Positions 8,852 through 18,058 are shown, numbered from the stretch's first letter. The stretch: 64,000 bases of DNA from an uncultured Thermoguttaceae bacterium (GCA_937951625.1 CALFBP010000034.1:37034-101033), one strand, 5' to 3'. The notes: a model not told the origin generated them from the sequence alone. Program-made: numbers and translations.

Positions 8852-9820
8852 GTGACGCAAGCGGTTGAGGTCATGCAGTCGTTCGTGGTTCTTGCCGTAA
8901 CATCGGCGGGAAGTTTCGGCCTCCAGGTAGCGGCCAGCGCGGTGGTGGGGGTGGCGGTGTCCGTGTTCGCTTGGTGGGTCCTGACGGTGCTCCGCACCGA
9001 GGACATCCAGCAGGGGGCCGAGTGGCGTTACGACATCAGCCGCATCAACGAGCTGCGGCGCCAGAGCGTGCCCTACCGAGTGCTTCAGCCGCTGATTGGC
9101 TTGTTGGCCAAACTCAACCGCCTCATCCTCCGCGACGCCCTGCCAGAGATCCAGCGGCATATCCACGCGGCGGGCCTGCCGCGGTTCTGGTTGCCCGAGG
9201 AGTACCTCGGCTGGCTGGAAGTGATTGCGATGGCGGTCTCGCTGGTCTACGTTTACTTTTTCGTGTCGTGGTTCGGCGTGGCGGGGCTGTTGCCTGCCGC
9301 AGCGGCGTTCCTGTTGACGGTCTTCGCCCTGCGAGTGCGCCTGGCCAACCAGGCGGCCTTGCGCCTGCGGATCATCAAGCGGCGGATGCCCTTCTTGCTG
9401 GACTTGCTCACGCTATTGATGGAAGCCGGTTCGACGTTCCTGAACGCCCTGGCCCAGGCGGTCGAGGAGTTTCGCGGGCACCCCGTCGCCGAGGAGTTTG
9501 GCCGGGTGCTGGGCGACATGCAGCTCGGCAAGACCCGGTACGAGGCCTTCACCGCCATGCGGGACCGGCTCAACGACGACGAGATCACCAGCATCATCGG
9601 GGCGATCCTCCAGGGGGAAGAGCTGGGCACGCCGCTTGCCCAAGTTTTTCGCACCCAGGCCGACGTGTTGCGTTTGAAGCGGACGCAACGGGCGGAGACG
9701 GTGGCGGGCGAGGCAGGCGTGAACATGTTGCTGCCCGCCGTGCTGGTCATGGTGGCCACGGTCTTGGTGATCATCGGTCCGTTTTTGCCCAATATCCTGT
9801 CCTTCGGTTTGAGCATGTGA
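8852..9820 (+). CDS. tadC: TadC-like inner-membrane platform protein
   Basis: The protein has 322 residues and is a GspF/T2SSF-domain partner of TadB. Hydrophobic segments lie at about residues 10-45, 120-155 and 295-320. The T2SSF core is at about residues 170-290 (RRMPFLLDLLTLLMEAGSTF, then DDEITSIIGAILQGEELGTP). The GTG at 8852 gives the longest product. An ATG at 8873 would remove seven residues and cannot be excluded. The gene follows tadB by 61 bp, and a zinc-ribbon protein gene starts 48 bp after it. Confidence 0.85.
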   Translation: MTQAVEVMQSFVVLAVTSAGSFGLQVAASAVVGVAVSVFAWWVLTVLRTEDIQQGAEWRYDISRINELRRQSVPYRVLQPLIGLLAKLNRLILRDALPEIQRHIHAAGLPRFWLPEEYLGWLEVIAMAVSLVYVYFFVSWFGVAGLLPAAAAFLLTVFALRVRLANQAALRLRIIKRRMPFLLDLLTLLMEAGSTFLNALAQAVEEFRGHPVAEEFGRVLGDMQLGKTRYEAFTAMRDRLNDDEITSIIGAILQGEELGTPLAQVFRTQADVLRLKRTQRAETVAGEAGVNMLLPAVLVMVATVLVIIGPFLPNILSFGLSM

Positions 9821-9868
9821 GACACTGAGGGGATTGGCCTTTCGTGGAAAAGCACTGAGCGGCCCGCC

Positions 9869-10957
9869 ATGCCCATCACACTCGAATGTCCCCACTGTAA
9901 GACGCCCTTGGCGGTCCCGACCAAAAAGGTCGGCCAACAGGTGGCATGCCCGAACTGCAAAGGGCATTTTTGGGTTCCCGAACAGAGCAGCGGTTCGGCG
10001 GGCAAGGCCTCGGAGGGGATGAGATCAGCTCCCTTGACTGGTTCGGGCGCGTTTCCTCTGGCGACTCCGCCTCCGGTTGAATCAGGCCACTCCGGAAAGA
10101 CTCCAGTCTCTCCCGCGGGCTCCGCGCCGGTCGGCAATTTGGCCAAACCCCCGTTGTCGATTGCCGGAGCAGGGGGCGATTCCGAGGCAGTCAAGCCAGC
10201 CTGGGGCTCGACAGTCGTCCCGCCTCCCCTCGGTCGGCGTGGCGTCCCAGAGCCTCCGCCTGCCGTAAAGCCGCCCGATAAGCCGGTTCCCCCCATGGCA
10301 ACGCCCCCGATGACCGATAGCTGGTTCACCGGTGTTCCCGGTCCGAGGCCAAGCGGGGCGAAAGAAAGCACGGCGAGCGAGGGGGCGGCGTCCGCTGTGC
10401 CCGCTCGTCCGGCCACGGCCAATGCCCCGCCTGTGGCGGCGACCTTGAGTCCGCGGCCCAAAAAAACCGCCCGATTCATCGCCACCGAGGCCGTGCATTC
10501 CGGCCTCCAATTGGCCGAAGACGGCAAGCTGCCCACGCTGCGGCTAAAAGAACCAGGCCAGGAGGAAGCCAAGGAATCGGCGTCGGGTGGGACACATCCG
10601 CTATTGCTCTTCATCGCTTTGGCATTCAGCGCGATCACGACAGTCGTTCTGCTGCTGATGCCCACCGAGTCGGAGAGGCCGAGCAAGGCCACTGAAAAGC
10701 AGGCCGCGCGCCGAGAAATCGAGGAAAGCTATATTTCCGGCATGGACCGGGAAGCCGACTTGAAGCCGTATCAAATCCACTTGCGCGAGGCCCTCCAGGC
10801 CCATGCACGCCGCGATTTCGCCGAGGAACGTCGGCACTACCGCCGGGTGTTGGACATGCTTCGGGCCGAGCGGGGTCGATTCGATCGGGGGTTGACGGGC
10901 AGCCCAACGAAGGACGAAACTTTGGAAAAACTGATCACGACGCTGTTGAGCGATTGA
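9869..10957 (+). CDS. Zinc-ribbon, proline-rich, single-pass membrane protein
   Basis: The protein has 362 residues. Residues 1-35 form a zinc-ribbon-like module with CPHC at 7-10 and CPNC at 27-30, resembling the N-terminal ribbons found on many planctomycete kinases and membrane proteins. Residues about 45-200 are rich in Pro, Ala and Gly and probably disordered. A membrane helix lies at about 243-262. The last 100 residues are charged and helical (for example LREALQAHARRDFAEERRHY) and would lie across the membrane from the ribbon. The gene ends 4 bp before the kinase gene, so the two are probably translationally coupled and may act together. No enzymatic motif is visible. Confidence 0.6.
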   Translation: MPITLECPHCKTPLAVPTKKVGQQVACPNCKGHFWVPEQSSGSAGKASEGMRSAPLTGSGAFPLATPPPVESGHSGKTPVSPAGSAPVGNLAKPPLSIAGAGGDSEAVKPAWGSTVVPPPLGRRGVPEPPPAVKPPDKPVPPMATPPMTDSWFTGVPGPRPSGAKESTASEGAASAVPARPATANAPPVAATLSPRPKKTARFIATEAVHSGLQLAEDGKLPTLRLKEPGQEEAKESASGGTHPLLLFIALAFSAITTVVLLLMPTESERPSKATEKQAARREIEESYISGMDREADLKPYQIHLREALQAHARRDFAEERRHYRRVLDMLRAERGRFDRGLTGSPTKDETLEKLITTLLSD

Positions 10958-10961
10958 GGCG

Positions 10962-13900
10962 ATGGAACCCACCCCCCGGTACGAAATCCTGAACACCATT
11001 GCCACCGGCGATTTCGCCACGGTATTCCGGGCGAGGGATCGCGAGTTGGGACGCGAGGTCGCCATCAAGCAGATTCACCAGCAGTTCCTTCACGACCCCC
11101 GGCAACTGGAACGCTACTGGCGCGAGGCCCAACTTCTGGCGACCCTCCAGCATCCCAACATCCTCACCATCTACGACGTGGTTCGTCCCCGCGGGTGGCT
11201 GATCCTAGAGTTGATGCGGGGCAACCTCCAGCAGAGCATCCAGGCAGGGCCGATGGACCTCGACGTGCTTCGGGGGGTGTTGATCTGCGGGCTGAACGCT
11301 TTGGCGTTTCTGCACGCCAACGGCGTGATCCACGGCGATGTAAAGCCCAGCAACATGCTGATCGACCCCCAGGGCCGCGTCAAACTAGGCGATTTTGGTC
11401 TGGCGCGTCGGGCGAGCAACGAACAGGGCAGCTTGCTGAAGGGCACGACCAAATACATGGCGCCGGAACTGGTCTCCAACCAATTCGGCCCGGTCGGTCC
11501 GGCCAGCGACCTGTATTCCCTTGGTTTCACGGCCTATGAGTTGCTTTGCGGCCCGCAGTTCGAGTCGCTCTTTCCCAGTCTGCTGACCTATGGCCGTGAC
11601 CGGCAGATTGCCTGGCTGATGTGGCATGCGGCCCCGGATCGGCACTTGCCGGAGATCGCCCGCGTGCTCGAGGGCGTGCCTCCCGATTTGGCTAGGGTCA
11701 TCGAGCGGATGGTCGTGAAGGACCAGTCGCGTCGGTACGCCTCGGCGCAAGACGCTTTGCGGGACCTGCGGAGCAGCCAACTTCCCGCGGCCCGGGTGGA
11801 GTTGACCTCGCCATCCCCCGCGACGAAAACGCCTCAAAAGATGCCCTGGAAGCGGATCGGCGCCATCGCGGCCATGGCCTTTTCGGTGGTGGTCTCCATC
11901 CTGATGCTGCTGCCCAGCCCGAGCAAGCCCCCGGCCGAGCCCCAGGAGCCTCAGGCGGTCCAAGGCATCGTGCGGAACATCTATCCTTCCGAAGCCCGCA
12001 TCGCCATCGAGGCCGTGCCGGACAACCGCCGTGAGGAACTGGAATTCAAGCCGATCGACAAGTTTTACATCAACAAGCGGGAGGCGGGATTCCGCGACCT
12101 TCGGGTGGGCGACCAGGTCGAGATCGAAGTCCTCCGCGACGAGCAGAAGCGAAGAATCACCATCGTCCACGCCACCCGGCCGGAGTCCCAACAGGGACGC
12201 ATCAAGGCCGTGGAACCGGATGCTGGCACATTCACCTTGGCCTATGAGACCGAGCAAGGCCCTGCCGAATTGACCATCCGGGTGCCGCAGACCGTGAAAA
12301 TCCTCTTCAATGGCCAGGACCAGCTCGCCGGGCGGCCGGTGACGTTGGCCGATCTCCGCCCCGGCGATCGCGTGGATCAGGTCAGTCATTTGGCGGAAGA
12401 AGGCGGCACACGCCGCGCTACCGCCTTGGAAGTGCAACGCGAGGTCACGCTCAAGGGCATCATCCGTGAAAAGGTTGATGCAAAAAAACAAGAATTGGTG
12501 TTCGACGAGGGCGAGGGCCCTAATGCCTCGCGGATCACCCTGCCGATCGCGCCGGAATGCGTGGTAACGATCAACGATCGGACCGTGTTGGAGCAACGCG
12601 CCGTCACGCCTGCCGACCTCAAGCCCGGCGACAAGGTCACCATCATCCGTGATCGCCGCGTGGTGCGGGTGGACGCCTACCGGACGCTGGGACAAGCCGG
12701 CGTTGTGCAATCCGTTCAGCCCAACGCCATCGAAGTACTTCTGGAAGGTCAAAACAAGAGTACGACCTACACCGTGGACGCGAACACCAAGGTGACGCTG
12801 GGTGGAGAAGTCGTGGCTTTGGGCGAACTCCGGCAGGGCGACACGGTCGATATTACCCACGACTCGCCCGACGCGGATAAGCCTCGGGCACTGACGGTGG
12901 CCGCCCGCCGAGCGGCCGATCCAACGCGGTGGGCGATTCTGATCGGCATTGGGAACTACGACGATCCGTCACTGGGCAAGCTCGAGTATGCGGCGGACGA
13001 CGCTGCCTTGCTGCACGAAATCGCTTGGAAACGCTTCCATGTCCCGCAAAACCAGGCCCTGCTGCTCACCGACGCCAATCAGCCCCGGCTCCAGCAGGCG
13101 ATCAGCGGCATCCTGGAGAGGGTCCAGCCCGACCATACCCTCGTCGTCTACTTTGCTGGTCACGCCTTTCAAGACGCGGACCAGACCGTCTATCTTGCGC
13201 CCAAGGATTTCAATCCGAAACAGATGGCGAAAACCGGCCTGAGCCTGCAATGGCTGGTCGATACCTTAGAGTCCTGCAAGGCCAAGGAGAAAATCCTTTT
13301 GTTGGATACCCGCGGTGGAGGGGGCGCGGGCGGGAGATCGCTGTCGTCGGCCGAGATGTTCCAATCGCTGAAAGGTCCGCCGGGCCAGGCCCCGCTCCGC
13401 ACCGTAACGGGTATCGCCAGCAGCTCGCCCGGCCAACAAGCTCGCACGCTTCCCGACAAAAAGCATGGTCTGTTCGCGTGGGCGCTTTCCGAAGGGTTGT
13501 CGGGAAAAGCCGATAAAAATAACGACAACCGTTTGGAAACGACAGAGCTGTACAGCTATCTGGCCGAGGCGATGGGCGGGCTGGCCGACTCGATCCAGCA
13601 GAAGCAGACGCCTCAGCTCTTCCTGCCCGACAATCGTCCCCCGCGACTCTCGGCCGAAGCGAAAAAGGAGATTCGGGGACTGGCTGCCCTGGCGCGGCAG
13701 AACGAGGTGGATTTGAAGTCCGCACGGAGCATGTATGATGCGGCCCAGGCCGCGGCCGGGAAAGAAATCGATCCGAAGTTGGTTTTCGGTCTGGTGTTGT
13801 TGAAGTCGCGGCAGGCCAGGGCGGATGTGGCCAAGCATTTCGAGAGCGTCAAGGCCGAGGACCCGACGTTGGTGTTGCCGACGGCGGCCCTGGCCTGGCT

Positions 13901-14318
13901 CCGTTTTGAATTGGGTCGGCCCGCCTCCGGTGTCGAGGAATTGATTGAATTGGTCGAAAGGATCGCAAGACGAAAAGGCCCCGAGGCCGATCCCTCCTGG
14001 TCGCCCCAGGTCTTGGCCCCGTGGATGGGGCGTCTGCGCGAGTATGCGGCCGTGATCGACGAAAAACGGAGCACCTCGCCGCAGGCGCTCGCCAAGCTCG
14101 ACGAGGCTGTGGCCGGTTTGGGCGAGGCGGCCGTCCAACTCTATGAGGAGGGCCGAAAACAGACGCGTGCCAGGCTCGCGGAGATCGACGCGCAGATCGA
14201 ATCGGGCGATGAAGCCACGAGGGCCCGACTCCGCATCGCCAGGCGGAAAATCACCGAATACGCTCAGTTCCCCTTCGACGCCGCGTTGGAGAGCATCTCG
14301 GCCCGCTTGGATCGCTAG
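10962..14318 (+). CDS. Transmembrane Ser/Thr protein kinase with degenerate caspase-like domain
   Basis: The protein has 1,118 residues. The kinase domain is at about residues 7-275, with VAIK Lys36, the catalytic loop HGDVKPSN (His124, Gly125, Asp126) and DFG at 144-146. Gly replaces the usual Arg before the catalytic Asp, so this is a non-RD kinase that may not need activation-loop phosphorylation. A single membrane helix lies at about 299-318. Residues about 330-640 hold repeated beta-rich units of about 80-90 residues (QGxIxxxxP..., ...L.PGD.V...). A caspase-like (C14) domain begins at RWAILIGIGNY (about 648). It keeps the His of FAGHA (His734), but LLLDTRGG has Arg784 where the catalytic Cys is expected. 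An EF-hand-like DKNNDNRLETTEL follows. The C-terminal 250 residues are helical. Confidence 0.88.
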   Translation: MEPTPRYEILNTIATGDFATVFRARDRELGREVAIKQIHQQFLHDPRQLERYWREAQLLATLQHPNILTIYDVVRPRGWLILELMRGNLQQSIQAGPMDLDVLRGVLICGLNALAFLHANGVIHGDVKPSNMLIDPQGRVKLGDFGLARRASNEQGSLLKGTTKYMAPELVSNQFGPVGPASDLYSLGFTAYELLCGPQFESLFPSLLTYGRDRQIAWLMWHAAPDRHLPEIARVLEGVPPDLARVIERMVVKDQSRRYASAQDALRDLRSSQLPAARVELTSPSPATKTPQKMPWKRIGAIAAMAFSVVVSILMLLPSPSKPPAEPQEPQAVQGIVRNIYPSEARIAIEAVPDNRREELEFKPIDKFYINKREAGFRDLRVGDQVEIEVLRDEQKRRITIVHATRPESQQGRIKAVEPDAGTFTLAYETEQGPAELTIRVPQTVKILFNGQDQLAGRPVTLADLRPGDRVDQVSHLAEEGGTRRATALEVQREVTLKGIIREKVDAKKQELVFDEGEGPNASRITLPIAPECVVTINDRTVLEQRAVTPADLKPGDKVTIIRDRRVVRVDAYRTLGQAGVVQSVQPNAIEVLLEGQNKSTTYTVDANTKVTLGGEVVALGELRQGDTVDITHDSPDADKPRALTVAARRAADPTRWAILIGIGNYDDPSLGKLEYAADDAALLHEIAWKRFHVPQNQALLLTDANQPRLQQAISGILERVQPDHTLVVYFAGHAFQDADQTVYLAPKDFNPKQMAKTGLSLQWLVDTLESCKAKEKILLLDTRGGGGAGGRSLSSAEMFQSLKGPPGQAPLRTVTGIASSSPGQQARTLPDKKHGLFAWALSEGLSGKADKNNDNRLETTELYSYLAEAMGGLADSIQQKQTPQLFLPDNRPPRLSAEAKKEIRGLAALARQNEVDLKSARSMYDAAQAAAGKEIDPKLVFGLVLLKSRQARADVAKHFESVKAEDPTLVLPTAALAWLRFELGRPASGVEELIELVERIARRKGPEADPSWSPQVLAPWMGRLREYAAVIDEKRSTSPQALAKLDEAVAGLGEAAVQLYEEGRKQTRARLAEIDAQIESGDEATRARLRIARRKITEYAQFPFDAALESISARLDR

Positions 14319-14392
14319 GCCCCGGTTGCGACGCAACGCGGAAGTCCGAATGCCCGTAACCTTAAGCCTCAAGCCCTGCCCCACGTCAACGC

Positions 14393-15196
14393 ATGACCGA
14401 CGCACCTGATAACGCAACTTCACCCCCCACGCCCCGATGGCAGCCGCTTGGCCCGATCGAACGCCGCATCGTCGGCGTGCTGGTGGAAAAGGCCAAGACC
14501 GTTCCCAGCGCATATCCCATGTCGCTCAACGCCATTTGCGTGGCGGCGAATCAAAAGAGCAATCGCCACCCGCTGATGGACCTCCAACCCGAGGACGCCG
14601 AAGAAGCGTTGGAGCGTCTTCGCGAAATGGGGGCCGTGGGGCTGGTCCAAGGCCAAGGCCGGGTGACCAAATACCGGCATTACCTGTACGAATGGCTGGG
14701 GGTGGATAAGGTCGAAATGGCCGTGATGGCGGAATTGCTGCTCCGCGGCCCTCAGACCGAAGGGGAGTTGCGGGCCCACGCCTCGCGCATGGAACCCATC
14801 GCCGACCTGCCTACCCTGCGAGCCATCCTCGCCTCGTTGGAGTCCAAAAAACTGGTCGAGTGGCTCACGCCCGAAGGTCGCGGCCGCGTGGTCAGTCATA
14901 CGTTGTACAAGGCCCGGGAGATGGAAAACTTACGGGCCCAATATGCCTCGGGCGTTTCCGCGGCCGCCCCCGATCGCGCCCCAGCGGCCGGGTTTTCTGG
15001 CTCCCCTCCGCTGGACGAGACTCCTGCCACGAGCACTGAGCCACGCAGTCCAGAGTCGGAATCGGCCCTTTTCCGGGCGTTGGACGAGTTGCGATCCGAG
15101 GTCGCCCAGCTCCGCGCCCAACTCGACGAGCTGACCGCCGCCCAACGCCGGACGGAAAACGACCTTCAACAGCTCCGCAAGGAACTGGGCGCGTGA
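14393..15196 (+). CDS. YceH family (DUF480) protein
   Basis: The protein has 267 residues. Residues about 18-185 match the YceH/DUF480 family of tandem winged-helix proteins. The diagnostic run is IERRIVGVLVEKAKT, YPMSLNAI, NQKSNRHPLMDL, then GRVTKYRHYLYEWL and LLLRGPQTEGELR. The C-terminal 75 residues are an addition: a Pro/Ala-rich linker and then a coiled coil (LDELRSEVAQLRAQLDELTA). The E. coli homologue's molecular role is not settled, so no reaction is assigned. Two winged helices suggest nucleic-acid or protein binding. The gene lies 74 bp after the kinase gene on the same strand. Confidence 0.85.
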   Translation: MTDAPDNATSPPTPRWQPLGPIERRIVGVLVEKAKTVPSAYPMSLNAICVAANQKSNRHPLMDLQPEDAEEALERLREMGAVGLVQGQGRVTKYRHYLYEWLGVDKVEMAVMAELLLRGPQTEGELRAHASRMEPIADLPTLRAILASLESKKLVEWLTPEGRGRVVSHTLYKAREMENLRAQYASGVSAAAPDRAPAAGFSGSPPLDETPATSTEPRSPESESALFRALDELRSEVAQLRAQLDELTAAQRRTENDLQQLRKELGA

Positions 15197-15348
15197 CGTT
15201 GCAGCGTGGGACCCGGTGCGCCTCGTCGCGCGTCGCCAACGACGGTGCGTTCGCCGTGCCCGTTTCGTGATTGCTGGCGAGGGCCAATGATGTACCAAAG
15301 GCGGTCCGTATTCGGTCCCTGAGAAGCATGTCGTCTGGAGGACTGTTT

Positions 15349-16695
15349 GTGAATCCACCAAGTTCCACCGCGGTATCGAAAGGCGAAACCGGCCAGCCGG
15401 TCGATCCCTCGCTGCCTCGCGCGTATCCGGCGACCGAAGGCCCTCGACCTGCGAGGGATCCTGGCTTCGTGCTCGTGGTGAACGCCGGTTCGAGCAGCGT
15501 CAAGTTCGGTTTATTTGACTTCCAGACGCTCCAACCTTCGGCTCGGGCGTTGTTGGATTGGGGGGGCAGCTCGCAACGGGCCACGTTGACAATCACGCCC
15601 TGCACCACAGGCGAGCACGATTCCAACTCATCGAAGCCCACCCGCTGTGAGTTGGACGCACCGGACTACCGTACCGCCGTTGCCCGGGGGCTGGAATTGC
15701 TCTGCGGCACGGCGAGCGGATTGCACGGCGATCGAAGCGTCCGCGTGGTCGGACACCGCCTGATCCACGGCGGGGAGGAGATTCGGCAACCTGTGTTCAT
15801 CGACGCAACGATGAAGCAAACGATCCGCCGCTTCCTCCATCTGGCTCCCTTGCACATCCCTGCCGGGCTGGAGGCGATCGAGGCCACGGAGGCGGCGTTG
15901 CCCGGCGTGCCCCAGGTGGGTCTGTTCGACACCGCCTTCTTCGCCCACATCCCGCCCTGTGCCTATCTCTATCCCGTGCCTTATGAATGGTATACCGATT
16001 GGGGCATTCGGCGTTTCGGCTTCCACGGCACTAGCCATGCGTATTGCACACTTCGGGCCCATGAGATGCTCGGACGCGGGCCGAAGGGAGTGCGTCTGGT
16101 AATCTGCCATTTGGGCCAAGGCAGTTCCGCGACCGCCGTGGCCGAGGGCGTGGCCGTGACCAACACCATGGGCTTCACGCCGTTGGAGGGATTCATGATG
16201 GGCACCCGCTCCGGCACGGTCGATCCTGGGATCATCCTTTACGTCCAAAGGGAAAAGGGCCTCACGGTCGAGCAGGTGGACGAAATCTTGCACCACCGCT
16301 CCGGGTTGCTAGGGATTTCGGGGCTTTCCTCCGACTTCCGTCGCGTGGAGCAGGCCGCTCAGCAAGGGCACGAGCGTTCGCGCCTGGCCTTGGAAGTGTA
16401 TGCCTACCGGGTGCGAACGATGATCGGCGCGTTGGCCGTCACGCTCGGCGGCTTGGATGCCTTGGTATTCACCGGCGGCATTGGCGAAAACTCATCCTGG
16501 CTCCGCAGCGAGGCGTGCCGTGGCTTGGAATGCCTGGGAGTCTATCTTGACGCGGAGAAGAACCTCATGACTCGGCCCGACGACGACGTAGCCAAAGCCG
16601 ATTCGCCCGCCCGCGTGCTCCTCATCCACACCCGAGAAGACCTGATGATCGCCCGCGAGGCCCGCCGCCTTGTCCTGGAATCGAACACGGCCTGA
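15349..16695 (+). CDS. ackA: Acetate kinase
   Basis: This enzyme makes acetyl phosphate from acetate and ATP, or the reverse with ATP formation. It has the ASKHA-fold phosphate-binding start VVNAGSSSVKFGLFD, HRLIHGGE, the family signature GFHGTSHAY, the GFTPLEGFMMGTRSGTVDPG segment and FTGGIGENSSWLR. I chose the GTG at 15349 because GGAGGA lies six bases upstream, giving 448 residues. An ATG at 15328 and a TTG at 15271 would add 7 and 26 residues. The leader of about 37 residues before the first beta strand is longer than usual. No phosphotransacetylase gene lies next to it. The neighbour is convergent nadA. Confidence 0.93.
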   Translation: MNPPSSTAVSKGETGQPVDPSLPRAYPATEGPRPARDPGFVLVVNAGSSSVKFGLFDFQTLQPSARALLDWGGSSQRATLTITPCTTGEHDSNSSKPTRCELDAPDYRTAVARGLELLCGTASGLHGDRSVRVVGHRLIHGGEEIRQPVFIDATMKQTIRRFLHLAPLHIPAGLEAIEATEAALPGVPQVGLFDTAFFAHIPPCAYLYPVPYEWYTDWGIRRFGFHGTSHAYCTLRAHEMLGRGPKGVRLVICHLGQGSSATAVAEGVAVTNTMGFTPLEGFMMGTRSGTVDPGIILYVQREKGLTVEQVDEILHHRSGLLGISGLSSDFRRVEQAAQQGHERSRLALEVYAYRVRTMIGALAVTLGGLDALVFTGGIGENSSWLRSEACRGLECLGVYLDAEKNLMTRPDDDVAKADSPARVLLIHTREDLMIAREARRLVLESNTA

Positions 16696-16806
16696 ATGTC
16701 TTCAAAAAACGCCGGAAGCGTTTCGACGCCAGAGTAGGCGCACGATGTCGGCAGAAGCCCAGGAAACGTGGTTCCAAACAGAGCCGGGCAGGTGTCGGAG
16801 GCTCGC

Positions 16807-16822
16807 CGGCTGGCGCCAGCCG
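16807..16822. terminator. 16-bp perfect palindrome between convergent ackA and nadA
   Basis: CGGCTGGCGCCAGCCG is fully self-complementary. It ends one base before the nadA stop codon complement (16824) and lies 111 bases after the ackA stop, so it could stop transcription from both sides. There is no long T-run on the + side, so a protein-binding site is also possible. Confidence 0.4.
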
Positions 16823-16823
16823 T

Positions 16824-17966
16824 TCACTTTACTTCGAGCATCCGCTGAAGCGCTTCCAAGGCGTAGGCCGCGGTCTCCGCATCGACTTCAATGACGTTCA
16901 CTGGCGTACCGGCCGCCAGGTTTTCCAGCGCCCAGCAGAGGTGGGCCAGGTCGATCCGATACATCGTGGCGCACATACAGACGATCGGCGAAAGGAAATG
17001 GATTTCCTGTTCGGGGTGCTCGCGCTTGAGGCGATTGACCAGGTGGAGTTCCGTGCCGATGGCCCAACGGGTGCCGGGCGGGGCTTCTTCGACCATGCGG
17101 ATGATCGCGCCGGTCGAACCTACCGCGTCGGCCTTGTCCACCACTTCCTTCATGCACTCGGGATGGACGAGGATCTTGATGTCCGGATATTTTTCGCGAA
17201 ACTGGTCCACGTGGGCCGGAAGGAACATCTGGTGGACGCTGCAATGCCCTTTCCAGAGGACGACCCGGCTCGAACGGATCGCTTCCGGCGAGTTGCCGCC
17301 CAGTTCCGGGGCCTTGGGGTCCCAGACGGGCATCTGTTCCAAGGCCACGCCCATGCGCAAGGCCGTGTTCCGGCCTAGGTGCTGATCGGGAAAGAATAAC
17401 ACGCGGCTGCGTCGGGCAAAGGCCCATTGCAACACCGCCGCCGCGTTGGCCGAGGTGCAGACGATGCCGCCGTGCCGCCCGCAAAACGCCTTGAGCTGGG
17501 CCGAGGAGTTCACGTAGGTGACCGGCATCACGTCGGCGACGTCGATCACCTCGCCGAGCTGCTGCCAGCAGTCTTCGACCTGTTCCAGTTCGGCCATGTC
17601 GGCCATGGAGCAACCGGCGGCGAGGTCGGGCAGGATGACGGGGATCCGCACGCCGCCCCGCTCGGCCACGCGCTCCGGCCTATTGGCCAGAATATCGGCC
17701 GTCTCGGCCATGAAATGCACGCCGCAGAACACAATCGCCTGGCAGTCCCGATTCGCCGCCGCCAGCGCGCTGAGCCGGTAACTATCGCCCCGCAGGTCCG
17801 AAAGCGCAATCACCTCGTCCTGCTGGTAGTGGTGCCCCAGGATTAGAAGCCGCTTGCCCATCGCGTCGCGAATCTTCTGGATCCGCGCGGTCAACTCCTC
17901 GTTCTCCAAGGACTTGTAGGGCCTTAGCGGGAAGGTCATCGTGGTGGATTCAGCAGCAACGCTCAT
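16824..17966 (-). CDS. nadA: Quinolinate synthase
   Basis: NadA condenses iminoaspartate with dihydroxyacetone phosphate to give quinolinate in de novo NAD synthesis. The protein has 380 residues. It shows LGHHYQQDE (about 43-51), FCGVHFMAETA with Cys81, IVCTSANA with Cys170, HPEC at 268-271, GSTGAI, and CMCATM with Cys330 or Cys332 near the C-terminus. Cys81, Cys170 and a C-terminal Cys fit the three ligands of the oxygen-sensitive [4Fe-4S] cluster. No nadB or nadC is nearby. The upstream leader carries a hairpin at 18059-18080, which could be a regulatory site. Confidence 0.95.
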   Translation of the reverse strand: MSVAAESTTMTFPLRPYKSLENEELTARIQKIRDAMGKRLLILGHHYQQDEVIALSDLRGDSYRLSALAAANRDCQAIVFCGVHFMAETADILANRPERVAERGGVRIPVILPDLAAGCSMADMAELEQVEDCWQQLGEVIDVADVMPVTYVNSSAQLKAFCGRHGGIVCTSANAAAVLQWAFARRSRVLFFPDQHLGRNTALRMGVALEQMPVWDPKAPELGGNSPEAIRSSRVVLWKGHCSVHQMFLPAHVDQFREKYPDIKILVHPECMKEVVDKADAVGSTGAIIRMVEEAPPGTRWAIGTELHLVNRLKREHPEQEIHFLSPIVCMCATMYRIDLAHLCWALENLAAGTPVNVIEVDAETAAYALEALQRMLEVK

Positions 17967-18058
17967 CTTGGCTCACTTTTCCTCATGCTGGCAGGCGTCC
18001 CAAGGTGCATGGCCTCTGCCAACGTAAACTCGCAACTACCATCAACGCCCGTGTGCAT

